From: Streptococcus sp. LYSM12
GTDB taxonomy: Bacteria > Bacillota > Bacilli > Lactobacillales > Streptococcaceae
DNA length: 42,600 nucleotides
Direction of reading: 5' to 3'
Assembly: GCF_004569635.1 (NCBI RefSeq)
Contig: NZ_SPOZ01000023.1
Location: 1-42,600, forward strand
The notes beneath the pieces are model-generated. The model worked only from the letters and a program-made list of their open reading frames with translations, had not been told where the DNA came from and did no database searches. This document shows, in pieces, positions 18,352 through 28,109 of the stretch (positions are counted from its first letter, which is position 1; every line of letters starts with the position of its first letter). The translations under genes and the position numbers were made by a program.

Positions 18352-18556
18352 GGAAATTTGCCGAGTGAAAAGCTCCAGTGGAGGTTTTCAGCCTATTCCC
18401 TTAAAGTACGAAAGAACAATGTCCTATCTTCGGCTGCTTTTCCTTCTCTATTTTCTTTAAGCATGTGTTGTCTTGCAATCAATGACTTCGCTTTCTAGTT
18501 GTTAGGCTCAAGTAGCCACATCTCCAAAGATAGGCTATGCCTTTGGAACTAAGAGA
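18352..18556 (+). repeat. Dispersed ~200-bp repeat, copy 2
   Basis: Homologous to 4738-4960 with the same order of shared words, ending CTATGCCTTTGGAAC. No conserved open frame. Confidence 0.6.
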
Positions 18557-18699
18557 AAACTCCCTCTCCACATCTCAGAGTTGATATCAATATCTCAGTT
18601 CAGTAGTTAGTTGGTTAGCAGATTTGTTCGTATGTTACACTCCAAGTCTGACCTCTACAACTGATGCGAACGAGTTCGCTTCAGTTCCAACCTCCAACA

Positions 18700-18842
18700 G
18701 TCAGAGTAGTGACTGTTGAAACTATGCAAAGGTGGGGAGTGAAACGACCTATTCCCAAACCATTTCAGCCCGAACCTAGACTGTAAGAAGTGAGGAAAAA
18801 ACGAATGCCTTTTCTACCTGTCGCGCTCTTTCCCCACTCTAT
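18700..18842 (+). repeat. Dispersed repeat, inverted relative to 35097-35240
   Basis: GGGGAGTGAAACGACC, TTTCAGCCC, GTGAGGAAAAA and CTGTCGCGCTCTTT recur in the same order on the minus strand at 35097-35240, at roughly three-quarters identity by eye. The flanks 18557-18699 contain a GCGAACGAGTTCGC palindrome but no gene. Confidence 0.55.
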
Positions 18843-18906
18843 CCCCAACCTTTCACAATTCTGAATTGTGAAAGCTAATCAGGGGTTGATTTTGATAGAG
18901 TATCCT
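18843..18906 (+). repeat. BOX-like element fragment
   Basis: CTTTCACAATTctgAATTGTGAAAG is a perfect hairpin followed by TTGATTTTGATAGAGTAT, the same ending as the BOX-like copies at 38240 and 39563. Confidence 0.45.
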
Positions 18907-18942
18907 TATCAATCTGTATCAAGTGGTTAAACTTCCGGATAG

Positions 18943-19043
18943 TATCTTTCTGTTTTGATTTAGCACTAGGCAACGAGTTACAGGCATAACTGGAGTTAGG
19001 CAGGAGGGGTAATAACCTAATAAATCAACAGCGACAGACCATA
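18943..19043 (+). mobile_element. Diverged RUP-like MITE, copy 4
   Basis: The interior GCACTAGGCAACGAGTTACAGGC...ACTGGAGT follows the family (written here in short words: CACTAGGCAACGAG, ACTGGAGT). The ends differ: TATCTTTCTGTTTTGATTTA and its imperfect partner TAAATCAACAGCGACAGACC, so it may be mobilised by another IS630 relative. Confidence 0.65.
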
Positions 19044-19076
19044 AAAAAAGAGGTTGGGTACTTTATCCCCACCTCA
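19043..19076 (-). terminator. priA terminator overlapping the stop codon
   Basis: On the minus strand GAGGTGGGG pairs with CCCAACCTC across a short loop, followed by seven T. The priA stop (19074-19076) is in the 5' base of the stem. Confidence 0.85.
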
Positions 19077-21452
19077 CATCATATTTTGTGGTTCATGGTC
19101 AATAGCGACACGCAGGTCTTGATGCTCTCTTTTCTGAGTCCAATCTAGCACACGATTTAAAACTTGGGATAACTGTGGCTCCTTACGATATTTTACAATC
19201 ATCTGGTAGTGATAGAGGTTATGCGTCCGCGCAATCGGTTTGGGAGTTGGTCCGAGGAGCTGAATCTGATCGCTCAGATGATCCCGTAACATTTTCATAA
19301 CCTCAAACGCTTTTTTGACAACAACCTCTTCTGACTTATGTGACAAGGTCACACCAACTGTATAGTAGTAGGGTGGGTAGCCCCAAAACCTACGCATCCC
19401 CATTTCATACTGATAAAAGCCCTCGTAGTCCTGCTCCTTGGCAAAGGAAATGGCATAGTGAGTGGGATTATAAGTCTGAATCACAACCTCCCCTGCCTTA
19501 TCGGCTCGACCTGCCCGGCCTGCCACCTGAGTAAGGAGCTGAAAGGTACGTTCTGCAGAACGAAAATCCGGTAAATTCAAAGCTGTATCTGCATTTAAAA
19601 CTCCGACCAGGGTCACATTTGGAAAATCCAACCCCTTGGCAATCATCTGCGTGCCAAGGAGGATATCTGCTTCACCGCGCCCAAAAGCTGTCAAGATTTT
19701 CTCATGACTGCCTTTTTTCCGTGTTGTATCGACATCCATACGCAGGATGCGAGTTTCCGGCAATAATGCCATTAACTCATCATAGGCCTTTTGAGTACCT
19801 GTTCCGTAATAGCGAATGGCCTGACTATGACAATTCGGGCAAAAACGCGGAATATCCTTTTGAAAACCACAATAATGACAGTTCATCGTCTTGGTATCCA
19901 TGTGAAGAGTCAGAGAAATATCGCAATTCGGGCACTCATCCACCGCACCACAGTCCCGACACATCATAAAAGATGAATAACCACGACGATTGAGTAGCAA
20001 GACCACCTGCTCATTTTTCGCTCGTTTTTCCTTGATTTTCTCTAGTAAAACAGGGGTAAGCGTACTTGCTTCCAGCTGACCAATGTAATCCCTAAAATCG
20101 ACAATTTCTACAGACGGAATCTGAGCCTGAGGATTAGCACGTTGGGTTAGTTTCAAAAAGCCGTACAGACCCTTGCTAGCCCGCGCCCGACTTTCCAAAC
20201 TCGGAGTCGCTGACCCCAATACCAAGACCGCTTGATTATACTCCGCCCGTAGTGTGGCCACGTCACGCGCATGGTAGCGTGGATTAGAGTCTTGCTTATA
20301 TGTCGCCTCATGTTCTTCATCAATGATAATAGCTCCGATATTGGTCAAGGGGGCAAAAATCGCTGAACGAGCCCCTACAACCACCTGAGCAGCACCGCGC
20401 TCAATTTTGCGCCACTCATCGTACTTTTCTCCATCTGACAAGCCCGAGTGCAGGATCGCTACTTTCTGACCAAAACGGGCGATAAAGCGATTCGTCATCT
20501 GTGGGGTCAAGGAAATTTCAGGCACTAGCATAATGGCTGTTTTCCCTTGCTTCACGACATGGTCAATGACTTGCAAATAGACCTCCGTCTTCCCGCTCCC
20601 TGTCACCCCTTCCAAGAGATAGGTTCTACTCGTATGACCGATTTCTGAAACAATTTCTCGGACTGCTGTTGCCTGCTCGCTATTAAGCTGTAACGGTTCA
20701 GCTTCTTTCACATGGTCAAAATAAATCTGTGCACGGTTGACTTCTTCTTCCCACACCTCAATGGCGCCCTGTTCTTGAAAATAACGAATGTTTTCTGCCG
20801 AAAAATCTTGACGTAGGTTCGCCAGAAGTGCTGACCCTGCTTGCTGTAACAAGGTTTCTTTTAAAGCCTGCCGTTTTTTAGCACGGTTACTAATCTCAAT
20901 CTCCTGCAACTGTTCCTGATGTACTCTATACCATTTCTCGGTCTTAATCTGCTTCTTATCCTTGGCTACATAGTCTACCACAATTTTTCCGGCCTGGGCT
21001 AGACGCATGACACGTGCCTGCTGCATAAGATCCAAATCTGAGAAATGCACCCTCTCCTGACTGCCAAAAATCGCTCGCTTATCCGCAACCGACAAGCCTA
21101 CTCCTTGTGAAAGTACCTTGTCATAAGAAGAATTGAGCAAATTAGGTAACATCGCTTTTAAGAGGGATATCTTATAAGCAAAGACCGTCTTTCGCAACTC
21201 ATCTGCCAACCATAATTGCTCCACATTTAAAACAGGTGAAAAATCCAGTACCTCTACAATATCTTTCGTTTCAGTCTCAGAGGTTTCAGAAAAACCAACC
21301 ACAATTCCTTGAATAAGCCTATTCCCATTTCCAAAAGGGACATGGACTCGCATTCCTACCTGTAACATGGTTTCAAATTCTTCTGGAATATGATAGGTGT
21401 AGGGACGGTCAGTCTGCATCAAGGGGACATCAACAATAATCTCTGCAAACAT
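19074..21452 (-). CDS. priA: Primosomal protein N', replication restart helicase PriA
   Basis: This 792-residue superfamily 2 helicase reloads the replisome at stalled forks. It has an N-terminal DNA-binding domain (about 1-110), Walker A GVTGSGKTEVYLQ, Walker B DEEHEATYKQ, zinc-binding cysteines in CRDCGAVDECPNCDISL and the following CHYCG...CPNCHS, and helicase motifs QMIAKGLDFPNVTLVG and QVAGRAGRA. Length is standard. It lies 82 bases after rpoZ, with a hairpin between, and its own terminator follows at once. Confidence 0.96.
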   Translation of the reverse strand: MFAEIIVDVPLMQTDRPYTYHIPEEFETMLQVGMRVHVPFGNGNRLIQGIVVGFSETSETETKDIVEVLDFSPVLNVEQLWLADELRKTVFAYKISLLKAMLPNLLNSSYDKVLSQGVGLSVADKRAIFGSQERVHFSDLDLMQQARVMRLAQAGKIVVDYVAKDKKQIKTEKWYRVHQEQLQEIEISNRAKKRQALKETLLQQAGSALLANLRQDFSAENIRYFQEQGAIEVWEEEVNRAQIYFDHVKEAEPLQLNSEQATAVREIVSEIGHTSRTYLLEGVTGSGKTEVYLQVIDHVVKQGKTAIMLVPEISLTPQMTNRFIARFGQKVAILHSGLSDGEKYDEWRKIERGAAQVVVGARSAIFAPLTNIGAIIIDEEHEATYKQDSNPRYHARDVATLRAEYNQAVLVLGSATPSLESRARASKGLYGFLKLTQRANPQAQIPSVEIVDFRDYIGQLEASTLTPVLLEKIKEKRAKNEQVVLLLNRRGYSSFMMCRDCGAVDECPNCDISLTLHMDTKTMNCHYCGFQKDIPRFCPNCHSQAIRYYGTGTQKAYDELMALLPETRILRMDVDTTRKKGSHEKILTAFGRGEADILLGTQMIAKGLDFPNVTLVGVLNADTALNLPDFRSAERTFQLLTQVAGRAGRADKAGEVVIQTYNPTHYAISFAKEQDYEGFYQYEMGMRRFWGYPPYYYTVGVTLSHKSEEVVVKKAFEVMKMLRDHLSDQIQLLGPTPKPIARTHNLYHYQMIVKYRKEPQLSQVLNRVLDWTQKREHQDLRVAIDHEPQNMM

Positions 21453-21496
21453 CCTTACTCCTTTCTATTACTATCGTTTCAACGACTCAAAAATCA

Positions 21497-21524
21497 AAAT
21501 AAACCCAGTTGGAATGCCAACTGA
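21497..21524 (-). terminator. Hairpin between rpoZ and priA
   Basis: On the minus strand CAGTTGG and CCAACTG enclose a four-base loop, followed by GGTTTATTTTGATTTTT. It may terminate or attenuate transcription after rpoZ. Confidence 0.6.
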
Positions 21525-21534
21525 GCCTTGCCTC

Positions 21535-21849
21535 TTAAATCTTATCGCCGTCTTCTTTTTCTTTGGCAATCTGCGCTTTAATCTTACGTTCTTCCTCTTC
21601 TTGACGAAGACGTTCTTCTTCTGCGCGACGACGAACCGCTTCACGTTTCGCTTCTGGATCTGGATGAATCACAACATGGCCAGATTCGATTTCTTCCAAG
21701 GCACGCAAGGTAGATTTGACAGAAGTAAACTCTTGAGTTGCCTTTGCTCCTGCTTCCAATTCATGCGCACGCTTTGCTTCTAAGATGACCAATGAATATT
21801 TTGAAGGCACCTTGTCCAATAACGTATCAATAGACGGTTTTAACATCAT
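21535..21849 (-). CDS. rpoZ: RNA polymerase omega subunit
   Basis: This 104-residue protein begins [20 protein letters not shown] and contains [12 protein letters not shown], the conserved omega core that stabilises the beta' subunit. The C-terminal third is a charged Glu/Arg/Lys coil common in streptococcal omega. It starts 18 bases after gmk, in the gmk-rpoZ-priA order. Confidence 0.95.
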   Translation of the reverse strand: MMLKPSIDTLLDKVPSKYSLVILEAKRAHELEAGAKATQEFTSVKSTLRALEEIESGHVVIHPDPEAKREAVRRRAEEERLRQEEEERKIKAQIAKEKEDGDKI

Positions 21850-21867
21850 ATCTCTTTTACCTAATTT

Positions 21868-22544
<677 letters not shown>

Positions 22545-22659
22545 CTGATTTTCATTATCTTCTCCAATAAAAATTGTAATACTTGGCAAGCATTACCATT
22601 TACCTTTTTTGAGTGTCTTTTCGGTAACACTCGTCACTCATCACCTTCTTTTATTTCTT

Positions 22660-22775
22660 TCTCATCTTACTGAACGTCAGTTCTATCTTCGGTTTAGAAG
22701 AGGAGAACTTTTTTAACCGTATCCCAAACCTATCACAATTTTCAATTATAAAAACCAGTCAGATGTTGATGTTTA
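22660..22775 (+). repeat. BOX-like repeat segment
   Basis: GAACGTCAGTTCTA, TCGGTTTAGAAG, ATCCCAAACCTATCACAATT and CAGTCAGATGTTGATG align in order with 38240-38340. It lies directly before two MITEs. The stretch 22545-22659 holds nothing else I recognise. Confidence 0.5.
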
Positions 22776-22787
22776 CCGCCTGTAATA

Positions 22788-22869
22788 TATAGACTTTTAG
22801 TTTGCTTTTCGTACTAGGCAACGAGCTACAAGCTGTACGAGAGTAGGGCAAAGCAAGTGAACCAAGTGC
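22788..22869 (+). mobile_element. RUP-like MITE, copy 5, truncated
   Basis: Begins TATAGACTTTTAGTTTG and has the plus-orientation interior, but stops at CCAAGTGC where the next MITE begins. The usual right end is missing. Confidence 0.75.
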
Positions 22870-22977
22870 TATAGTCATTTCGTTTCTATTTTTTATTACT
22901 TCGTTCACTCGTCTTGCTGTACTCCAGTACTACCTGCGACTGGTTGCCTAGTACTAAAAATAAACGAAATGACTATA
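22870..22977 (-). mobile_element. RUP-like MITE, copy 6, head to head with copy 5
   Basis: A complete 108-bp copy in reverse orientation with ends TATAGTCATTTCGTTT and AAACGAAATGACTATA. It begins at the TA where copy 5 is broken, consistent with insertion into the older MITE. Confidence 0.9.
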
Positions 22978-23056
22978 TCACATGCTAGGATAAGTCAGCT
23001 ATCCTATCTTTCCACAAACATTACTGGAGCCTTATTTCAATATCTTTGATGAAGCC

Positions 23057-23088
23057 AAAAAGATTAGCTCCTACGAACTAATCTTTTT
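23057..23088 (-). terminator. rny terminator
   Basis: AAAAAGATTAG and CTAATCTTTTT are perfectly complementary with a ten-base loop, located immediately after the rny stop on the minus strand. Confidence 0.85.
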
Positions 23089-23094
23089 ACATTC

Positions 23095-24708
23095 TTATTT
23101 AGCAATCTCTGTTGCCCGCGTTTCACGAATAACGGTCACCTTGATATTTCCTGGATAGTCAAGATTATGTTCAATCTTCTCACGGATATCGTGGGCTAAA
23201 ATAGTAATGTTATCATCATCGACAATATTTGGATGTACGATGATACGAACCTCACGACCTGCTTGAATTGCATAGGCTTGCTTGATACCATCAAAGCTAT
23301 TCGCAATTTCTTCCAAATCTTGGAGACGTTTAATATAGGCTTCCATAGATTCACGACGGGAACCTGGACGAGCTGCACTGAGAGCATCGGCCGCTGCCAC
23401 AATCACCGCAATAGTGCTTGTCGCCTCTACATCACCATGGTGACTAGCAATGGCATTAACCACCACTGGATGCTCCTTGTATTTCCGAGCCAACTCGGTT
23501 CCAATCTCAACATGGCTACCATCTACCTCACGGTCAATGGCTTTTCCAATATCATGCAAGAAACCTGCACGGCGAGCCATCGCAACATTTTCACCGAGTT
23601 CTGCTGCAAGTACACCAGCCAACTTCGCCACTTCAATTGAATGGCGAAGCACATTTTGACCATAAGATGTACGAAAATGCAAACGTCCCATGGTCTTAAT
23701 CAAATCTGGATGCAGGTTTGGCGCTCCGATTTCATAGGCAGCTGCCTCACCATATTCCCGAATGCGATTATCCATTTCCACGCGGTATTTTTCAACCAAC
23801 TCTTCGATACGAGCAGGATGAATACGACCGTCCTGCAATAGGGCTTCCATCGTCATGCGCGCGATTTCTCGGCGTATCGGATCAAATCCAGATAAGACAA
23901 CCACTTCTGGCGTATCATCAATGATGACATCAATTCCAGTCAAACTCTCAAAAGTGCGAATATTACGCCCTTCCCGTCCTATAATCCGACCTTTCATGGT
24001 ATCATCTGGAAGATGTACAGATGTAATGGTCTGCTCTGCTACATACTCACCTGAAATCCGTTGCATGGCTTGAGCCAGCAAATCTTTTGCTGTCTTATCT
24101 GCTCGTTCCTTGATTTCCCGCTCTGCTTCTTTGATACGTGTCGCAATTTCATGCGCCATCTTATCTCGTGTGTCACGTAAAATCAAATCACGTGCTTCTT
24201 CTTGAGTAAGCGAAGCTACTCGTTCCAATTCAAGAGCCTTTTGCTCTTCTAATTTTGCAACTTCTTCTTCACGCTCTTCAATGTGTTTAGACTTATCTGT
24301 AAGGGATTGCTCCTTTTGCTCCAGAGCTTTTTCTTTATTTGTTAAATTATCGTCTTTACGGTCCAAGCTACTTGCACGTTCTGTCAAGCGCGCTTCTGTT
24401 TGTTTCAATTCTTGTCGCTCTGACTTAAATTCTTCCGCAATTTCTTCACGATATTTTCGAGCGTCTTCTTTCGCTTCTAAAAGCAATTCTTTTTTCAAGG
24501 TCTGGTGGTCACGTTCTGCAACAACCATAATATGGTCTGCTTCTCGCTCTGCTTTTCCACGAATATTACTTGCTTCTTGTTCAGCGTTTAAAAGTGTCAG
24601 TTCTGCAGCTTCTTTTGCAGCTTTCATTTTTAAAGAAATCGCTAGATAACCAATAACTAAACCAATGAGAACGGAAATAAAGGCAACACCTATAGACATT
24701 GTTGTCAT
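23095..24708 (-). CDS. rny: Ribonuclease Y
   Basis: This 537-residue membrane-anchored endoribonuclease initiates mRNA decay. A transmembrane helix (about 5-25) is followed by a long charged coiled coil (about 30-200), a KH RNA-binding domain with [15 protein letters not shown], and an HD domain whose metal site is [10 protein letters not shown]. The order and length are standard. The promoter at 24756-24784 lies about 50 bases upstream. It is monocistronic; in relatives it precedes gmk, here separated by a repeat cluster. Confidence 0.97.
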   Translation of the reverse strand: MTTMSIGVAFISVLIGLVIGYLAISLKMKAAKEAAELTLLNAEQEASNIRGKAEREADHIMVVAERDHQTLKKELLLEAKEDARKYREEIAEEFKSERQELKQTEARLTERASSLDRKDDNLTNKEKALEQKEQSLTDKSKHIEEREEEVAKLEEQKALELERVASLTQEEARDLILRDTRDKMAHEIATRIKEAEREIKERADKTAKDLLAQAMQRISGEYVAEQTITSVHLPDDTMKGRIIGREGRNIRTFESLTGIDVIIDDTPEVVVLSGFDPIRREIARMTMEALLQDGRIHPARIEELVEKYRVEMDNRIREYGEAAAYEIGAPNLHPDLIKTMGRLHFRTSYGQNVLRHSIEVAKLAGVLAAELGENVAMARRAGFLHDIGKAIDREVDGSHVEIGTELARKYKEHPVVVNAIASHHGDVEATSTIAVIVAAADALSAARPGSRRESMEAYIKRLQDLEEIANSFDGIKQAYAIQAGREVRIIVHPNIVDDDNITILAHDIREKIEHNLDYPGNIKVTVIRETRATEIAK

Positions 24709-24755
24709 TTTTCCACCTCTTTTTTATTTATTTTAGATTCAAAAAATCCTCTTTC

Positions 24756-24784
24756 ATTCTACCATATTTTCAATCATTTCACAA
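24756..24784 (-). promoter_or_regulatory. rny promoter
   Basis: Minus-strand TTGTGA (24779-24784), 17-base spacer, TAGAAT (24756-24761) with the TGG extension before the -10. Confidence 0.55.
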
Positions 24785-24918
24785 TGTCAAAGTAAAAAAT
24801 CCAACACCCTAGTCATAAAGAAAATGCCTGAAACCATTTTCTGATTACATGCATTTTTACAACATATTTTCACAAAACTTGTCATTTAACAGGGCTAATC
24901 TCCCGTTTTCAATACCAT

Positions 24919-25025
24919 TATAGCCGTTTCATTTATTTTTAGTACTAGGCAAGGAGTCGCAGCTAGTACTGGAGTACAGCAAGACGAGTGAACGAAGGAA
25001 TAAAAATATAAACGAAATGACGATA
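24919..25025 (+). mobile_element. RUP-like MITE, copy 7
   Basis: 107 bp with ends TATAGCCGTTTCATTTA and TAAACGAAATGACGATA, in the rny-luxS spacer. It is nearly identical to copy 8 (25889-25994), sharing the same end mutations, so these two form a recent subfamily. The remaining spacer (24785-24918 and 25026-25250) shows no gene or clear signal. Confidence 0.9.
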
Positions 25026-25276
25026 TCATCTATTTTTCTTCTTACAAAGCAATCTTCCCTGTAAAACATTGCTTTTTGAAAACGAATCTTTCCCCATGCG
25101 TTTGCCATAAAAAAGTGCTATCCATTTGTCAAATCAAGTGATCAGTATGAAAAAGATTTTTCTTTCGAGTTAGTACATCTACTGACAAGAAAATCATGAA
25201 CGGTACCGATAGGAGAGCGGTCACTAGATATGAACATCATTCTCATCATATTTCCTATGTTTGTCCCAGCAAAATA

Positions 25277-25285
25277 TGCTATAAT
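25277..25285 (+). promoter_or_regulatory. luxS promoter (extended -10)
   Basis: TGCTATAAT is a consensus extended -10, 24 bases before the luxS start, with AAGGAGG as ribosome site. No good -35 is seen. Confidence 0.6.
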
Positions 25286-25309
25286 CGTTTTAACTAAAGG
25301 AGGATTTTT

Positions 25310-25792
25310 ATGACCAAAGAAGTACTTGTTGAAAGTTTCGAGCTAGACCACACCATTGTCAAGGCACCCTATATTCGTATGATTTCAGAAGAATTCGGGC
25401 CCAAGGGAGATGTGATTTCAAACTACGATATCCGCTTGGTTCAACCCAATGAAGATGCCATTCCTACTGCCGGTCTCCATACCATTGAGCATTTACTAGC
25501 TCTTCTCATCAGAAAACGTATGAATGGTTTAATTGACTGCTCACCATTTGGTTGCCGGACAGGTTTTCACATGATTATGTGGGGCCAGCATTCCACAACC
25601 GACATCGCCCACATCATCAAAGCTTGCTTGGAGGAAATCGCAGAGGTCACGACTTGGGAAGATGTACCTGGAACCACCATTGAATCCTGTGGCAACTACA
25701 AGGATCACAGCCTCTTTTCTGCCAAAGAATGGGCGAAGCTCATCCTATCTCAAGGCATTTCAGACGACCCCTTTGAACGCCGCCCAGTCTAA
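25310..25792 (+). CDS. luxS: S-ribosylhomocysteine lyase LuxS
   Basis: This 160-residue iron enzyme cleaves S-ribosylhomocysteine to homocysteine and DPD, the autoinducer-2 precursor, in the activated methyl cycle. The metal-binding HTIEH (57-61) and the C in [10 protein letters not shown] are present, as is [10 protein letters not shown]. Length and ends are standard. It has its own promoter and terminator and is not linked to pfs here. Confidence 0.97.
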   Translation: MTKEVLVESFELDHTIVKAPYIRMISEEFGPKGDVISNYDIRLVQPNEDAIPTAGLHTIEHLLALLIRKRMNGLIDCSPFGCRTGFHMIMWGQHSTTDIAHIIKACLEEIAEVTTWEDVPGTTIESCGNYKDHSLFSAKEWAKLILSQGISDDPFERRPV

Positions 25793-25801
25793 TACTCGCC
25801 C

Positions 25802-25830
25802 AAAAAGCCCTGGAAAACCCAGAGCTTTTT
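25802..25830 (+). terminator. luxS terminator
   Basis: AAAAAGCCCTGG pairs with CCAGAGCTTTTT with a single bulge, ending in five T, just after the luxS stop. Confidence 0.85.
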
Positions 25831-25864
25831 ACCTTGCTATGGTAAATTGTTTGTTTGCACAATC

Positions 25865-26319
25865 TTAATCTGCCACCTTGGAAGCTGTTATAGCCGTTTC
25901 GTTTATTTTTAGTCTAGGCAACGAGTCGCAGCTAGTACTGGAGTAGAGCAAGACGAGTGAACGAAGGAATAAAAATATAAACGAAATGACGATATCGCTT
26001 CGATAACCTCTCCGACGGTTGCTGCATCTCCTAATTCTGAAACGATTTCTGTCCCCTCCTCGTTCCATGTTGTAACAGTAAAGGGTTCTTTTGCTTCCCT
26101 GTCACTAGGAAAGAAACCACCATTCCACTCACTAATTGGTTCTTCAGGAGAAAGCTTTTGAGAATGCTCCCGAAGATAGGACTCTTCGCCTGACTGATAC
26201 TGTTTAACCAAGGCACGAATCGTCCGATTCTCACTATCTGCTTTGATAGCTGGTTCACCAGAAACTTCTGTTGCTGTCAGTTTTTCTAATAAGGAAAGCG
26301 TAGCTCCAACTGCTAGCAT
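25865..26319 (-). pseudogene. Small putative exported protein gene split by a MITE
   Basis: The minus strand from ATG 26319 encodes MLAVGATLSLLEKL, a hydrophobic start that looks like a signal segment, then about 95 polar residues (SENRTIRALVKQYQSGEE, WNGGFFPSDREAKEPF). The frame before this ATG reads SRRKKCTSSSVV with no start codon, so the true start may be lost. At codon 109 a MITE (25889-25994) interrupts the gene. Deleting it together with one TA gives VGEVIEA-ITASKVAD and a stop at 25865. I do not recognise the family. The present product would end in about 28 MITE-encoded residues. Confidence 0.65.
25889..25994 (+). mobile_element. RUP-like MITE, copy 8, inserted in a gene
   Basis: The ends are TATAGCCGTTTCGTTTA and TAAACGAAATGACGATA. 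The TA duplications are 25889-25890 and 25993-25994, proven by restoration of the host reading frame after removal. Confidence 0.93.
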
Positions 26320-26452
26320 AACAACGGAACTACTGGTACACTTTTTTCTTCGTGACTACCACTGTATCACAGAATTGAAAAACACAAGTCTATTTTTGTA
26401 AAATTTTTGTGTTAATAGTAAAGTTAGAGCTTTTAAAAAAGAACAGTTTCTA

Positions 26453-26492
26453 AGCCCCATTCACCACTCTCAATTGTGGAGGGGCTATTTTT
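26453..26492 (+). terminator. Terminator-like hairpin
   Basis: AGCCCC and GGGGCT enclose a nested CCAC/GTGG hairpin and are followed by ATTTTT. No plus-strand gene precedes it, so it may be a relic. Confidence 0.5.
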
Positions 26493-26502
26493 GACGAGTA
26501 TT

Positions 26503-26657
26503 TATACTCTATAAAAATGAAACTCTAACGAGGCAATGAAACCGCAGGTAGAACTCTGTTCTTTCTTGTTTTAAGGGAACAGGCTAAAAACCTCCTCTGG
26601 TGCTTTTTACTCAGCAAAGCGAGTTAACGACGTCTGATTTTGATTTTTGACGAGTAT
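26503..26657. repeat. BOX-like repeat element
   Basis: It starts TATACTCTATAAAAATGAAA and has ACCGCAGG about 50 bases in, like pneumococcal boxA. It ends GATTTTTGACGAGTAT, like boxC. At 155 bp it equals the element at 39563-39820 once its inserted MITE is removed (154 bp). Confidence 0.7.
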
Positions 26658-26690
26658 TACAATCTCCTGTTACTTGATAACCTCAATTAG

Positions 26691-26730
26691 AAAACGACCA
26701 GGGACAGAAATCCATCCTTGGTCGTTTTTT
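26691..26730 (-). terminator. mapZ terminator
   Basis: AAAACGACCAGGG pairs with CCTTGGTCGTTTT around a short loop; a T-run follows on both strands. It lies about 35 bases after the mapZ stop. Confidence 0.85.
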
Positions 26731-26762
26731 ATTTTTATGGACTACGGTATCTGTAATGAACA

Positions 26763-28109
26763 TCAGTAATCCAAATCATCCGCATATCCCGCACCATTTC
26801 CAACGAAATAGCCTGTTTTGGCATTCAATGAAAAGAGATAGGTTCCGTCTGGACGGAAGAGGTTATAATAACCATTTCCATTGATGATGTTGACCCGTTC
26901 CAAAATGTAGTTATAGCCAGACACGTATCCCCGCTCTTGAGAAACGGCAATAATCGTCTCTAAGATACCTGGATTAAAGGTCCATGCTGGGTTGTTAACA
27001 TCATCAATCTTGGCTTGGTCATACGGTACACGGCTGAGGTGACGTTGTAGAGTGACACCTGCCGGAACTGCGATTCCATACAGAGGAACTGTACCAACAT
27101 CACCGCCATCTGTCTGAACAGCAGGGACTGTTGGCTCTACACTTGCAGGGACTTCTACATTAGAAGACGAAGCTGCTGCATTTGCAGATGAATCTAAGCT
27201 AGTAGCTGTCTGCTGTGAACGACCGAGATTAATCGCTGCTGTAATTTTAGTATCAACGGCTGCGATACCTGTAGTTGCTGGAGTTAAGTTCTCTCCAGCT
27301 TTAACCGTTGCAGTTGTATCCAAATCACCATCAACAATAATCGGTTTATCGAACTGACTATTTAGGGCTTGAACGGCTTTAATGGCTGCTTCAAGACGAT
27401 CATACTTCTTCTTAGCCGTTTGATAAGCGGCTGTTTTCTTGTCCATCTGATCCAAAATCTTCTTCAATTCTGGCAGTTGTCCAAAGACACTATTCTTCAG
27501 TTTACTCTGTTCCTTATCCACGAAGAAAGTGGTATATAAATCATTAAAGGCTGTAACAGTCGTATCTTCCTTACTTGAGCTGCTACTTTGGCTGGTCGAA
27601 CTTGAAGAAACATGTGTTTCCTCAACTGTTTCCGATTGCTTCATCCACACAAAAGCTAAGGAAAGGGCTGTGATAAAAAGGAAAGCTAATACTGCCCAAA
27701 TGACCAGTGGCTGACGAGAGTTTTTTTCCTCTTTTTCAAGAGGATTAAATGGTTCCGGTTCAGAATCAAGCAACACCTCTTCATTATGAAGTTTTAGGGT
27801 TTCCACTTGTTCTTCAAGTGCCGCATCAAGAGAGTGTTCACCCTCTTCATTCGCCTCTTCTGCCTTGACTACCTCCTCATCTGTCAAAACTGGCAGCTCC
27901 ATCTGCGTTTCATATTTTTCCAATTCAATCTCAGCTCTATGTTGCTTGATATAGCGATCTAACAGACCATCTTCTTCTGTCACACCTGCTTTGATTTCCT
28001 CATGCTTGCGGACGGCTTGACCTACCGTCATATTTTTCGCATCTTCAAAATCTAAAATTTTTTCTCCATCACTTGGGAGACCATTATTCTTTTCTGTATT
28101 CTTTACCAT
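26763..28109 (-). CDS. mapZ: MapZ (LocZ), mid-cell-anchored division-site protein
   Basis: This 448-residue single-pass protein guides FtsZ rings in streptococci. The cytoplasmic N-terminus has the conserved MTVGQAVRKHEEIKAG region and an acidic stretch rich in Thr that StkP phosphorylates in relatives. One transmembrane helix (about 132-153, LVIWAVLAFLFITAL) is followed by a Ser-rich segment and an extracellular part with two subdomains, of which the C-terminal one (about 340-448) binds peptidoglycan in S. pneumoniae. Its ATG overlaps the end of the methyltransferase gene, as in pneumococcus. Identification rests on topology, motif and the rlmL-rnpB-gpsB context. Confidence 0.9.
   Translation of the reverse strand: MVKNTEKNNGLPSDGEKILDFEDAKNMTVGQAVRKHEEIKAGVTEEDGLLDRYIKQHRAEIELEKYETQMELPVLTDEEVVKAEEANEEGEHSLDAALEEQVETLKLHNEEVLLDSEPEPFNPLEKEEKNSRQPLVIWAVLAFLFITALSLAFVWMKQSETVEETHVSSSSTSQSSSSSKEDTTVTAFNDLYTTFFVDKEQSKLKNSVFGQLPELKKILDQMDKKTAAYQTAKKKYDRLEAAIKAVQALNSQFDKPIIVDGDLDTTATVKAGENLTPATTGIAAVDTKITAAINLGRSQQTATSLDSSANAAASSSNVEVPASVEPTVPAVQTDGGDVGTVPLYGIAVPAGVTLQRHLSRVPYDQAKIDDVNNPAWTFNPGILETIIAVSQERGYVSGYNYILERVNIINGNGYYNLFRPDGTYLFSLNAKTGYFVGNGAGYADDLDY

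Noticed and set aside
23233..23640. 135-codon plus-strand open frame opposite rny
   Set aside because: Shadow of the conserved RNase Y coding sequence; no start signal and no recognisable protein.
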